A DNA stretch of 52,801 bases from Streptomyces physcomitrii (GTDB lineage Bacteria; Actinomycetota; Actinomycetes; Streptomycetales; Streptomycetaceae). The stretch is from positions 1 to 52,801 of the forward strand of contig NZ_JAAWWP010000032.1 of the NCBI RefSeq assembly GCF_012273655.1, in the 5' to 3' direction. Made by a program: the position numbers and the translations under genes. The notes below the pieces were generated by a model that saw nothing but the letters and a program-made list of their open reading frames with translations, did not search any database and was not told the origin of the DNA. Position 1 is the first letter of the stretch. Every line of letters starts with the position of its first letter. Below are positions 41,542-51,392 of this stretch, one piece after another.

Positions 41542-42942
41542 GTGGCTGTTGCTGATCTTTCGCAGCTCGTGAAGGCTTACGACGTACGCGGGGTGGTCCC
41601 GGACCAGTGGGACGAGTCGCTGGCCGAGCTGTTCGGCGCGGCCTTCGTCCAGGTGACCGGCGCGGAGGCGATCGTCACCGGACACGACATGCGGCCCTCC
41701 TCGCCCGGCCTCGCCCGCGCCTTCGCCCGGGGCGCCGCCGCCCGGGGCGCGGACGTCACCGAGATCGGGCTGTGCTCCACGGACCAGCTGTACTACGCCT
41801 CCGGGGCGCTCGACCTGCCGGGCGCGATGTTCACCGCCTCGCACAACCCGGCCCAGTACAACGGCATCAAGATGTGCCGCGCCGGGGCCGCGCCGGTCGG
41901 GCAGGACACCGGACTCGCCGATATCCGCGCGCTCGTCGAGGGCTGGCAGGACGGTGGTGCCCCCGCGCCCGCCGCCACCACGGGCACCATCACCCAGCGG
42001 GACACCCTCGGCGACTACGCGGCCCATCTGCGCTCGCTCGTCGACCTCACCGGGATCAGGCCCCCGGCGAGCGGCGCCAAGGCGGCCGGGGACAAGGTCA
42101 AGGTCGTCGTCGACGCGGGCAACGGCATGGGCGGCCACACGGTGCCCACCGTGTTCGAGGGCCTGCCGATCGACCTCGTACCGCTGTACTTCGAGCTCGA
42201 CGGCACCTTCCCGAACCACGAGGCCAATCCGCTCGACCCGAAGAACATCGTCGACCTCCAGCAGCGGGTCCGCGAGGAGAACGCCGACCTCGGCCTCGCC
42301 TTCGACGGCGACGCGGACCGCTGCTTCGTCGTCGACCAGAACGGCGACCCGGTCTCCCCGTCCGCCGTGACCGCGCTCGTCGCCGCCCGCGAACTGGCGA
42401 AGAACGGCGGCACCGGCACCGTCATCCACAACCTGATCACCTCCTGGTCCGTCCCGGAGGTGGTACGCGAGAACGGCGGCACCCCCGTCCGCACCCGGGT
42501 CGGCCACTCCTTCATCAAGGCCGAGATGGCGAAGACCGGCGCGATCTTCGGCGGCGAGCACTCCGCGCACTACTACTTCCGCGACTTCTGGAACGCCGAC
42601 ACCGGCATGCTCGCCGCCCTGCACGTCCTCGCGGCACTCGGCACCCAGGACCAGACCCTGTCCGACCTGGTCGCGCAGTACGACCGCTACGCCAGCTCCG
42701 GCGAGATCAACTCCACCGTCACGGACCAGGCCGCCAGCGCCGCCGCCGTGAAGTCGGCCTACGAGAGCCGGGACGACGTCACCCTCGACGAACTCGACGG
42801 CCTCACCGTCACCGCCGCCGACTGGTGGTTCAACCTCCGCGCCTCCAACACCGAGCCGCTCCTGCGCCTCAACGTCGAGGCCCGCGACGAGACCACGGCG
42901 GCGAAGGTACGGGACGAGGTGCTGGCTCTGGTGAGGGGCTGA
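41542..42942 (+). CDS. manB: Phosphomannomutase/phosphoglucomutase
   Basis: Interconverts mannose-6-phosphate and mannose-1-phosphate. The 466-aa alpha-D-phosphohexomutase has all key parts: catalytic phosphoserine S100 in FTASHNPAQYNG, the magnesium loop D255-G-D257-A-D259-R, the sugar-binding loop GGEHSAHYYFRD, and the phosphate-binding loop RASNTEPLLRLN near the C-terminus. It starts at GTG 41542. It is the counterpart of Rv3257c (ManB). It links ManA and ManC in GDP-mannose synthesis and is followed by the SIS protein and manA on the same strand. Confidence 0.96.
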   Translation: MAVADLSQLVKAYDVRGVVPDQWDESLAELFGAAFVQVTGAEAIVTGHDMRPSSPGLARAFARGAAARGADVTEIGLCSTDQLYYASGALDLPGAMFTASHNPAQYNGIKMCRAGAAPVGQDTGLADIRALVEGWQDGGAPAPAATTGTITQRDTLGDYAAHLRSLVDLTGIRPPASGAKAAGDKVKVVVDAGNGMGGHTVPTVFEGLPIDLVPLYFELDGTFPNHEANPLDPKNIVDLQQRVREENADLGLAFDGDADRCFVVDQNGDPVSPSAVTALVAARELAKNGGTGTVIHNLITSWSVPEVVRENGGTPVRTRVGHSFIKAEMAKTGAIFGGEHSAHYYFRDFWNADTGMLAALHVLAALGTQDQTLSDLVAQYDRYASSGEINSTVTDQAASAAAVKSAYESRDDVTLDELDGLTVTAADWWFNLRASNTEPLLRLNVEARDETTAAKVRDEVLALVRG

Positions 42943-43005
42943 GGCGCGGGGGCCGGGCGGCTGGTCGGGGGCGCGGGAGCCGGGCGGTCGGTCGGGGGCG
43001 GTCGG
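42940..43005 (+). repeat. Degenerate 27-nt tandem repeat starting at the manB stop codon
   Basis: Just after the TGA at 42940-42942, GGCGCGGGGGCCGGGCGG and then GGCGCGGGAGCCGGGCGG begin 27-nt units ending in TCGGTCGGG or TGGTCGGG; a third unit decays. It is the fourth gene in this stretch whose repeats begin at the stop codon. Confidence 0.75.
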
Positions 43006-43046
43006 GGCTGCGGGAGGGGCCGCTCGGGGCGAGGGGTTGGATTGGG

Positions 43047-43098
43047 CCGGTGCCGGTGCCGGTGCCGGTGCCGGTGCCGGGGCTGGGGCTGGGGCTGG
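43047..43098 (+). repeat. Hexanucleotide tracts (CCGGTG)5 and (GGGGCT)3
   Basis: Five perfect CCGGTG units from 43047 to 43076 pass directly into three GGGGCT units. Both periods are 6 nt. They lie in the 566-nt gap between manB and the Trm112 gene, which otherwise holds array B and no recognisable gene. Confidence 0.95.
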
Positions 43099-43255
43099 GC
43101 CGGAGCTTTGCCGGAGCTGCGCGGGTCGATCGGAGTGCGGCGGGGCGGGCGGTTGCCTCCGGAGCCGGGGGTAGTGGAGTGGAGTCGGCGCGCTGCTCGG
43201 CGGCGGCCGGGCTGCCGGAAGCCGGGCACTGAGAGTCAGGCACCGGTTATCAAGT

Positions 43256-43381
43256 GACAGATAACGGCTGACAGATGACGGATGACAGATAGTGAAATCC
43301 GTCATCTGCTATCTGTCAGCCGTCAGCCGTCAGCCGTCAGCCGTCAGCCGTCACCCGCCACCCGCCATCCGTCCCCCGGGC
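43256..43381. repeat. Inverted heptanucleotide array B
   Basis: Eighteen heptamers in phase: GACAGAT, AACGGCT, GACAGAT, GACGGAT, GACAGAT, centre AGTGAAA (43291-43297), TCCGTCA, TCTGCTA, TCTGTCA, GCCGTCA x5, CCCGCCA x2, TCCGTCC, CCCGGGC. CAGATGACGGAT pairs perfectly with ATCCGTCATCTG across the centre, and the stem can continue with a 7-nt bulge. The centre GACAGAT-AGTGAWA-TCCGTCA and the CCCGGG end are shared with array A 2.9 kb away. Confidence 0.95.
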
Positions 43382-43508
43382 CCCCGCCTCCTCCCCTCCT
43401 CGCCCCTAACCCCCTCCCGGCCCACCCCCACACCCCACCCCTCACAGCGGTACCCTGGCCAGGCCGCGTGCTGCGGCTCAAGTGCTGCTCCTTTGAAGGG
43501 ACGACCCC

Positions 43509-43679
43509 ATGCCGCTGGAAGCCGGCCTCCTGGAGATCCTCGCCTGTCCGGCCTGCCATTCCGCGCTCGACGAGCGGGACAGCGAACTGGTCTGCACCAG
43601 CAAGGAATGCGGCCTCGCCTACCCCGTGCGCGACGACATCCCGGTGCTGCTGGTGGACGAGGCGCGCCACCCCGCCTGA
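43509..43679 (+). CDS. Trm112 family protein
   Basis: A 56-aa protein. Four cysteines form a zinc site: C13 and C16 (ACPAC) with C29 and C34 (VCTSKEC), followed by the family ending GLAYPVRDDIPVLL. Trm112-like proteins bind and activate methyltransferases; bacterial members are often found near sugar isomerase genes, as here. ATG 43509 has a GAAGGGA RBS at 43495-43501. It opens the SIS-manA stretch with a 152-nt gap to the next gene. Confidence 0.9.
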   Translation: MPLEAGLLEILACPACHSALDERDSELVCTSKECGLAYPVRDDIPVLLVDEARHPA

Positions 43680-43831
43680 GCGCGCCCGCACGGCCTCCCC
43701 GAGCCGCCTCGGGGACCCCGTCGTACCGCCGCAGGCACCCCGTCGCAGAGGCCGGCTCCCGGCCCGAGGCCCCGGACCCGGCTCCCGCCACTCCAGCCCG
43801 CCCCGACCCACGGCCCAGGAAAGGCCCCGCC

Positions 43832-44959
43832 ATGCTGGACGAAACGCTGCTGGAGGACCCCGAGGCGCTCGCGCGTGCCGACCGGCGCGGCCTGCTGCGC
43901 GGGGCGGCCGAGGCGGGCGCCCGGGTGCGTACCGCCGTACGGCACGCCGCCGAGGCCGGGGTCACCGAGCTGAAGCCCGAGGGGCGCCCGCGTGCCGTAC
44001 TGATCGCGGGTCCGGGCGCCGCCGCGATCTGCGTGGGGGACCTGCTCGGCAGGCTGGCCGGGGTCGGCTGCCCCGTGACCCGGCTGCACGCCACCGGCGT
44101 CGCCCCCGCCCCAGGCGCCCTGCGCTGGACGCTGCCCGGCTGGGCGGGCCCGGTGGACGTCCTCCTGCTCGCCACCCCGGACGGTTCCGAGCCGGGCCTC
44201 GCGCTCCTCGCCGACCAGGCGTACCGCCGCGGCTGCAACGTGGTCGCCGTGGCGCCCCAGGACTCCCCGCTGCGGGAGGCCGTGGAGACGGCGCACGGAC
44301 TGTTCGTACCGATGGCGACCGCCCCGTACGAGGAGGAAGAGGTCGGGGCGGCCTCCGCGCCCGGCGCGCTGTGGGCCCTGCTCACGCCGCTGCTCGCGCT
44401 CCTCGACCGTACGGGCCTGATCAGCGCGCCCGCCGAGGAGCTGGCCCGCGTCGCCGACCGGCTCGACGAGATCGCGCAGCGCTGCGGCCCCGCCATCGCC
44501 ACCTACCACAACCCGGCCAAGACGCTCGCCGCCGAACTCGCCGACTCGCTGCCGCTGATCTGGACCGAGGGCCTGTGCGCGGGTCCGGCCGGGCGGCGCT
44601 TCGCCGGGGCGCTCGCCGAGCTGGCCGGCCGCCCCGCGCTCGCCGCCGAGCTGCCCGAGGCGCTGCCCGCGCACGGCGCCCTGCTCGCCGGGGTGCTCGC
44701 CGCGGGCGGCGACCCGGACGACTTCTTCCGCGACCGGGTCGAGGAACCGCAGGCCATGCGCGCCCGGGTGGTGCTGCTGCGCGACGCGCTGAACGGCGGT
44801 CTCAGCGCCGCGCCCGCCGCGCGCGAGCTGGCGCTCGGCCACGACACCGCCCTCAGCGAGCTGGAACCCGGCGAGGGCGGCGAACTGGAACGGCTCGCGG
44901 AGCTGATCGCCATCACGGATTTCGCCGCCGTTTACCTGGCGCTCGCCTCCGGGGTCTGA
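43832..44959 (+). CDS. SIS-domain phosphosugar isomerase-like protein
   Basis: A 375-aa protein of the bifunctional phosphoglucose/phosphomannose isomerase type, the counterpart of Rv3256c by position. The N-terminal SIS half shows RAVLIAGPGAAAICVGDLLG and VDVLLLATPDGSEPGLALLADQAYRRGCNVVAV. The C-terminal half resembles the PGI/PMI C-terminal domain with NPAKTLAAELADSLPLIWTEGL. The start is ATG 43832, with AGGAAAGG upstream; the 180 upstream codons of open frame run through the repeats and the Trm112 gene and are not coding. The typical catalytic Glu/His of PGI is hard to place, so it may be regulatory. It lies between manB and manA. Confidence 0.85.
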   Translation: MLDETLLEDPEALARADRRGLLRGAAEAGARVRTAVRHAAEAGVTELKPEGRPRAVLIAGPGAAAICVGDLLGRLAGVGCPVTRLHATGVAPAPGALRWTLPGWAGPVDVLLLATPDGSEPGLALLADQAYRRGCNVVAVAPQDSPLREAVETAHGLFVPMATAPYEEEEVGAASAPGALWALLTPLLALLDRTGLISAPAEELARVADRLDEIAQRCGPAIATYHNPAKTLAAELADSLPLIWTEGLCAGPAGRRFAGALAELAGRPALAAELPEALPAHGALLAGVLAAGGDPDDFFRDRVEEPQAMRARVVLLRDALNGGLSAAPAARELALGHDTALSELEPGEGGELERLAELIAITDFAAVYLALASGV

Positions 44960-45247
44960 TCTTGACGGCACCGGGCAGCTGCTCCACCGACGGCACCCCG
45001 CACCGGTCCGTGGCACCGCCGCCGCGGACCTGCCCGACCCCGCACCAGGCGCCCGCCGCGGCACGCGAGACCTCCACCGCCGCGCCCACGGCGCACTGAC
45101 CCGCGCCCGACCTCCGGCACCCCGCCCCCCTTCCCACAGCCCCCTCCTCACCGTCCACTCCGGTCCACCCCTCCGCCCTTCCGGCCCAGCCCTCCCCGCC
45201 GCCCCCCGCAGAACTCGCCCCCGCGCCCCTCCGCAGAAAGAGCCCGC
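44960..45247. other. Intergenic gap before manA
   Basis: About 290 nt of C-rich sequence with no recognisable gene and no strong hairpin. It may hold a manA promoter. An RBS-like AGAAAGAG lies just before the manA ATG. Confidence 0.4.
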
Positions 45248-46399
45248 ATGTACCGCCTCGCGAACTCCGTCCGGCCCTACGCCTGGGGCTCGGTCACCGC
45301 CCTCTCGCAGCTGCTCGGCGTGGAGCCGAGCGGCGAGCCGCAGGCCGAGATGTGGATGGGCGCGCACCCGGGGGCGCCCTCGCGCACCGAGGCAGGACCG
45401 CTCAACGAGGTCATCGACGCCGCCCCCGAGGCCCTGCTCGGCGAGGCCGCGGTCGCCAGGTTCGGCCCCCGGCTGCCCTTCCTCCTGAAGCTCCTCGCGG
45501 CGGGCGCCCCGCTCTCCCTCCAGGTCCACCCGGATCTCGACCAGGCCCGGGCGGGCTTCGCGGCGGAGGAGCGCCGGGGCGTCCCGCTCGACGCCCCGCA
45601 CCGCAACTACAAGGACGCCAACCACAAGCCCGAACTCCTCTGCGCCCTCACCCCCTTCGAGGGGCTGTGCGGCTTCCGCGAACCCGCCGCCGCGGCCCAA
45701 CTGATCGCGGGCCTCGGCGTCGACTCCCTCAAGCCGTACGTGGACCTGCTGCGCGCCCACCCGGAGGAGGCCGCGCTGCGCGAGGTCCTCACCGCCGTGC
45801 TCGGCGCCGAGCGCGAGGAGATGGCCGCCACCGTCACCGAGGCCGCCGCCGCGGCCGAACGCCTCGGCGGCGACTACGCCCCGTACGCCACCCTCGCCCA
45901 CCACTACCCCGGGGACCCGGGCGTCCTCGCGGGGATGCTGCTCAACCACGTCACCCTCCAGCCGGGGGAGGCCCTCTACCTCGGCGCGGGGATCCCGCAC
46001 GCCTATCTGGACGGTCTGGGCGTCGAGATCATGGCCAACTCCGACAATGTGCTGCGCTGCGGCCTCACCCCCAAGCACATCGACGTTCCGGAGCTGCTGC
46101 GCATCGTCCGCTTCGAGGCGGGCGAGGCGGGCGTACTGCGCCCGGAGGCCGGCCCGGACGGCGAGGAGGTCTACGCGACCCCTATCGAGGAGTTCCGGCT
46201 CTCCCGCTTCGTCCTGTCCGAGGACGGCGCCGCCCGCGACCTCGCCACCGCGCTGCCGCAGATCCTGCTCTGCACGGCGGGCCGGGTCCGGGTCGGTGAA
46301 CTGGCCCTCGGCCCGGGCGAGTCGGCCTTCGTGGTCCCCGGCGAAGCGGCCGAAGTGTCCGGAGACGGCACGCTTTTCCGGGCCACCGTGGTCGCCTGA
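45248..46399 (+). CDS. manA: Mannose-6-phosphate isomerase, class I
   Basis: Interconverts fructose-6-phosphate and mannose-6-phosphate, the entry to GDP-mannose. The 383-aa type I enzyme opens NSVRPYAWGS and contains the zinc-site segments SLQVHPDLDQA (Gln and His ligands) and NHKPELLCALTPFEGLCGFR (Glu ligand). A further His and the active-site Arg region appear in LYLGAGIPHAYLDGLGVEIMANSDNVLRCGLTPKH. It ends in a cupin fold as expected. It starts at ATG 45248. It lies downstream of the SIS gene on the same strand. Confidence 0.96.
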   Translation: MYRLANSVRPYAWGSVTALSQLLGVEPSGEPQAEMWMGAHPGAPSRTEAGPLNEVIDAAPEALLGEAAVARFGPRLPFLLKLLAAGAPLSLQVHPDLDQARAGFAAEERRGVPLDAPHRNYKDANHKPELLCALTPFEGLCGFREPAAAAQLIAGLGVDSLKPYVDLLRAHPEEAALREVLTAVLGAEREEMAATVTEAAAAAERLGGDYAPYATLAHHYPGDPGVLAGMLLNHVTLQPGEALYLGAGIPHAYLDGLGVEIMANSDNVLRCGLTPKHIDVPELLRIVRFEAGEAGVLRPEAGPDGEEVYATPIEEFRLSRFVLSEDGAARDLATALPQILLCTAGRVRVGELALGPGESAFVVPGEAAEVSGDGTLFRATVVA

Positions 46400-46568
46400 G
46401 ACGCCGATCCGGAACCGCCCTGCCGACCCGGCCCCCCGGGTGGAGCCGAGGCTGCAAGAATGGCCCCTCGCAAAGGTCCGGCAAAGCCGGAACGGCGACC
46501 GCAAGGCGCGGCCGGGCACGCCAGGGGCGGGCGGCCGCGCGTCACGTACGAAGGGACTTCGGGAACAC

Positions 46569-47549
46569 ATGAGTGCTTCAGGCGGCACCAAGGCGATCGT
46601 GGCGGCACTGGGCGCCAACCTCGCCATCGCGGTGGCGAAGTTCGTGGCGTTCCTCTTCAGCGGATCGTCCTCGATGCTCGCCGAGTCGGTGCACTCCCTC
46701 GCGGACTCCGGCAACCAGGGCCTGCTCCTCCTCGGCGGCAAGAAGGCCCAGCGCGAAGCCACCCCGCAGCACCCCTTCGGCTACGGCCGCGAGCGCTATA
46801 TCTACGCCTTCCTCGTCTCCATCGTCCTCTTCTCGGTCGGCGGCATGTTCGCGATCTACGAGGGCTACGAGAAGATCAAGCACCCCCACGAACTGGAGCA
46901 CTGGTACTGGCCGGTCGGCGTCCTGGTCTTCGCGATCATCGCCGAGAGCATCTCCTTCCGTACCGCGATCAAGGAGTCCAACCTCCTGCGCGGGAAGCTG
47001 AGCTGGTCGCAGTTCATCCGCCGCGCCAAGGCCCCGGAGCTGCCGGTGGTGCTCCTGGAGGACTTCGGCGCGCTGGTCGGTCTGGTCCTCGCCCTCGGCG
47101 GCGTCGGGCTGGCCCTGGCGACCGGCGACGGCGTCTGGGACGGCATCGGCACCCTGTGCATCGGTGTCCTCCTCATCGTGATCGCGATGGTGCTCGCCGC
47201 CGAGACCAAGTCGCTGCTCCTCGGTGAGGCCGCGGGCACCGAGGACGTCGCGAAGATCGAGAAGGCGGTCGTCGACGGGGAGACGGTCACCGGCATCATC
47301 CACATGCGCACGCTCCACCTCGGCCCCGAGGAACTCCTCGTGGCCGCCAAGATCTCGGTGCGCCACGACGACACCGCCGCCCAGGTCGCCGAGGCCATCG
47401 ACGCGGCCGAGGCCCGTATCCGCGACAGCGTCCCGATCGCCCGCGTCATCTACCTGGAGCCCGACATCTACAGCGCGGCCGAGGCAGCCGCCGGCGCCTC
47501 CCCGGAGGCCTCACCCGGCGGCCCCGCCAAGGACGCCCCCGGCCACTGA
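46569..47549 (+). CDS. Cation diffusion facilitator (CDF) transporter
   Basis: A 326-aa membrane protein with about six helices that exports divalent metal, probably zinc or manganese, in exchange for protons. Helix 2 holds ESVHSLADSGNQ with H42 and D46. The matching position in helix 5 is LLEDFGALVG (E164, D165) rather than HxxxD, as in the ZnT9-like branch, so metal choice may be unusual. A cytoplasmic C-terminal domain (about 225-305) follows. The start is ATG 46569. There is no clear functional tie to manA or ahcY; the same order occurs in other Streptomyces as I recall. Confidence 0.9.
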   Translation: MSASGGTKAIVAALGANLAIAVAKFVAFLFSGSSSMLAESVHSLADSGNQGLLLLGGKKAQREATPQHPFGYGRERYIYAFLVSIVLFSVGGMFAIYEGYEKIKHPHELEHWYWPVGVLVFAIIAESISFRTAIKESNLLRGKLSWSQFIRRAKAPELPVVLLEDFGALVGLVLALGGVGLALATGDGVWDGIGTLCIGVLLIVIAMVLAAETKSLLLGEAAGTEDVAKIEKAVVDGETVTGIIHMRTLHLGPEELLVAAKISVRHDDTAAQVAEAIDAAEARIRDSVPIARVIYLEPDIYSAAEAAAGASPEASPGGPAKDAPGH

Positions 47550-47966
47550 TCTCAGGCCGCACGGCGGGCACTTCCCGCCAAGCTCGACTGTGGCTGTCCT
47601 CACTCCACCTCCTCCTCCGCGCCGCGAGGCCCGTCGCGCGCCTGCGGCCCCGACCGTCTCGACCAGCGATTTCGCCCCGAGTGCCGCCACCACCCGGCGT
47701 CCCACCGGGGCTCCGGCTCCCGGGTCCGCCGCCGCGGGCGGGGCACGAATTCCCGGAGCGGGCTGGGGTCGGCCGGGCCGATCGGTGTAGATTCGTGACC
47801 AGAGCCAGACGTCGCTGCTGATGGCGGTCGGGCGACCCGCGACGCGGGCCGGCCGAGGGAGAGAGGGCCTCCGACGGACTGCTTTGCGCGCGCCCGGCCA
47901 CAGTTGTGTCCGCCGCCGCTCAGCCAGCCGTACCCACCCTCGACCCATCACGAGGAGCAGCTCGAC
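47550..47966 (+). promoter_or_regulatory. ahcY upstream region and leader
   Basis: A 417-nt gap before ahcY. TAGATT at 47788-47793 could be a -10 hexamer without a good -35, which would give a leader of about 165 nt. The leader contains CCCGC-GAC-GCGGG and other short inverted repeats and ends in the RBS CGAGGAGC. I looked for an SAH riboswitch and did not find its conserved core. No gene is evident. Confidence 0.4.
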
Positions 47967-49424
<1,458 letters not shown>

Positions 49425-49437
49425 CGGCCGCGCCGCC

Positions 49438-49463
49438 GATCCCGGGCATCCCGGCCCGGGATC
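49438..49463 (+). terminator. First terminator hairpin after ahcY
   Basis: A perfect 10-bp inverted repeat, GATCCCGGGC at 49438-49447 and GCCCGGGATC at 49454-49463, around a 6-nt loop, 13 nt past the ahcY stop. Confidence 0.8.
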
Positions 49464-49480
49464 CGGTGGACGACCGCCCC

Positions 49481-49516
49481 GCACAGGCCCCCGCCCGCAC
49501 CGGTGGGGGCCTGTGC
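49481..49516 (+). terminator. Second terminator hairpin after ahcY
   Basis: A perfect 12-bp stem, GCACAGGCCCCC at 49481-49492 with GGGGGCCTGTGC at 49505-49516, and a 12-nt loop. Tandem hairpins suggest that tight isolation of ahcY from the next gene is needed. Confidence 0.85.
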
Positions 49517-49613
49517 CCGTCAGCGCACCGCTCCGGCCGCGCGCCGACCGCGCGGCCACGGCCCACCGCACACCCGCGAGCCGGCCCAGCAGGCCGAGAA
49601 GGACCCGCACCCC

Positions 49614-50228
49614 ATGCCCCGCGGCCGCTACTCCCTGCACGATCCCCACGACCACACCCCCCTCGGAGAAGAACGCTTCCAGTGCGCCCCCGGGCCCTCC
49701 GGCTGGCGCTATGTCTCCCGGCTCACCGCTCCCGACGGCAGCCCCACCGGCTCCGTCGACCTGGCGCTCGACGCGCTGGGCCGCCCTATTCGGCTGGAGG
49801 CGCACGCCTTCGAGTGGCAGGTGAAGGGCGCCGCCATCGACGGCGTCACCTGGGTACGCACCGACCCCACCGGCGCCCACGCCACCGAGGGCAACGCGCC
49901 CGCCCACGCCTTCACCGGCACCTCTCCGGCCTTCCTCATCGCCACATCCCGCCTGCTCGACCTCAGCCCCGGCGCCCCCGCCACCCGCGTCAGGCTCCTC
50001 GCCCTCACGGATCCGGTACTCGCTCCGCGCACCCTGGACCAGTCCTGGGCGCTGCTGAGGAGCGAAGCACACCCCACTGACAACGGGACCCTCACGGTGG
50101 ACACGTACCAGGTCACCGCCCTGGACACCGGTGAGCAGGCGGAGGTCCACCTCGCCGGGGACGTGGTCCTCGCGGCCCCCGGAATCGAGCTGGAAGACCT
50201 GGAGTCACCGCCCTCGGTCTTCACCTGA
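49614..50228 (+). CDS. Uncharacterised protein, beta-rich, 204 aa
   Basis: I do not recognise a named family. There is no signal peptide and no membrane segment. The sequence has alternating beta-strand patterns: YSLHDPHDHTPLGEERFQC, GWRYVSRLTAPDGSPTGSVDLALDALGRPIRLE, TLTVDTYQVTALDTG and AEVHLAGDVVLAAPGIELEDL. It resembles Streptomyces conserved hypotheticals of lipocalin-like or putative-glycolipid-binding type, but that is only an impression. ATG 49614 has GAGAAGGA upstream. It lies between ahcY, behind two terminators, and the convergent RDD gene, so it is probably a single-gene unit. Confidence 0.8.
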   Translation: MPRGRYSLHDPHDHTPLGEERFQCAPGPSGWRYVSRLTAPDGSPTGSVDLALDALGRPIRLEAHAFEWQVKGAAIDGVTWVRTDPTGAHATEGNAPAHAFTGTSPAFLIATSRLLDLSPGAPATRVRLLALTDPVLAPRTLDQSWALLRSEAHPTDNGTLTVDTYQVTALDTGEQAEVHLAGDVVLAAPGIELEDLESPPSVFT

Positions 50229-50271
50229 ACCGACGGAACCGACCGCGCGACCGGGCCGCCTCAGCCCGGAC

Positions 50272-51273
50272 TCATGCGGGCGGCGCGAAGCCCGTCCCCG
50301 AGGCAGGACGCCCCTCCGAAGCGGGACGATCCGCAGGCGCGGCACTGGGCGCGGGCGGGGCTGCGGGCGCCGGAGGCATGGGGTTCGCCTGCGGGGCAGG
50401 CGGCTGGTGAGCGGGGCGCGGCTGCGACGGTCGGCCCTGTGGCGCGGGCGCATCCGGCCGGCCCGGCTGCGGCGCTCCGTACGGCGCGTTGGTGTGCGGC
50501 TGGGGCGCGTGCGGTGCCCCCGCACCACCCCCGAAGGCCCGATGCGCGTCCCGCGTCTGCCGTTCCTGGAGGACCCCCGCCAGATACATCGCGGGCGGCA
50601 TCCCCGGCGGCACCGGAGCCCCGGTCCGCGCCGCGACCTCGTCGGCGAGCCGCCCCGCCATGGACCAGCTGATCTGCCGGTCGAGCTGCCCCATCCGCCC
50701 CAGGTACTGCCGTACGCCCAGCCACAGCTGTTCCGGCACCCCGGACAGGTCGAGACCCGTGAACAACGCGGCCACCTGCGGGGGCGGCGGCGCCACAAAA
50801 CCCGTACGCGCCACGGGTATCCGCTCCCGCACCACCAGCGTCCCAGCGAAGACGTCGCCGAGCCGCCGCCCGCGCGCCGAGACGAACGAGGCGATGCAGG
50901 CCACCACACCCATGGTCATCAGGATCTCGACCACACCCATGGCCCCGCGCACCAGCGCGTGCCGGAACCGGATCGGCCCCCCGTCGTCCCGTACCACCCT
51001 CAGGCCGAAGGCGAGCTTGCCCAGCGAACGGCCGTGGCTCAGGGTCTCCACCGCGATCGGCACACCCACGAGCAGCAGCAGGAACGAGGCCACGGCTATC
51101 GCCGCCTGCGCGGCCTCGTCGAGCGAGGCGGTCGCCGCGGCGAGGGCGAGGATCAGGACGACATACACCGTCAGGGCCACCACCAGGTCGAGCAGCACCG
51201 CCAGCGCACGGCTCGGCAACCGGGCAGGCCGCAACTCCAGCGCCACCGCCTCACCCGTCACGAACTCCGTCAT
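50272..51273 (-). CDS. RDD family membrane protein with Pro-rich tail
   Basis: A 333-aa protein. The N-terminal RDD domain (about 15-150) has membrane helices VVALTVYVVLILALAAAT and AIAVASFLLLLVGVPIAV. The family motif GRSLGKLAFGLRVVRDDGG includes the Arg-Asp-Asp that names the family, followed by RFRHALVRGAMGVVEIL and RGRRLGDVFAGTLVV. The last 110 residues are Pro/Ala/Gln-rich and probably disordered. It is divergent from the SpoIIM-like gene with 119 bp between starts; RDD and SpoIIM-like (DUF95) genes are often adjacent in actinomycetes. The function is unclear; some RDD proteins are ion antiporters. Confidence 0.9.
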   Translation of the reverse strand: MTEFVTGEAVALELRPARLPSRALAVLLDLVVALTVYVVLILALAAATASLDEAAQAAIAVASFLLLLVGVPIAVETLSHGRSLGKLAFGLRVVRDDGGPIRFRHALVRGAMGVVEILMTMGVVACIASFVSARGRRLGDVFAGTLVVRERIPVARTGFVAPPPPQVAALFTGLDLSGVPEQLWLGVRQYLGRMGQLDRQISWSMAGRLADEVAARTGAPVPPGMPPAMYLAGVLQERQTRDAHRAFGGGAGAPHAPQPHTNAPYGAPQPGRPDAPAPQGRPSQPRPAHQPPAPQANPMPPAPAAPPAPSAAPADRPASEGRPASGTGFAPPA

Positions 51274-51392
51274 GCCCCCGCCGCCCTTCCGCCCTGGCCT
51301 GCCCCTCGCACGGCCAGTCTGCCAAGCTGAGGCGCACCGCGCCCCATGCCGGACCCCGCAGTCCCCTGCCGGACGAGGAGGAGCAGCCGCAG

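Noticed and set aside
40316..43381. CRISPR-like arrays
   Set aside because: The repeats are seven bases long, contiguous and without spacers; there are no cas genes in the window.
47790..47966. SAH or SAM riboswitch before ahcY
   Set aside because: The leader has a CGAGGAGC string, but this is the ribosome binding site. The paired and conserved core elements of the SAH riboswitch are not present.
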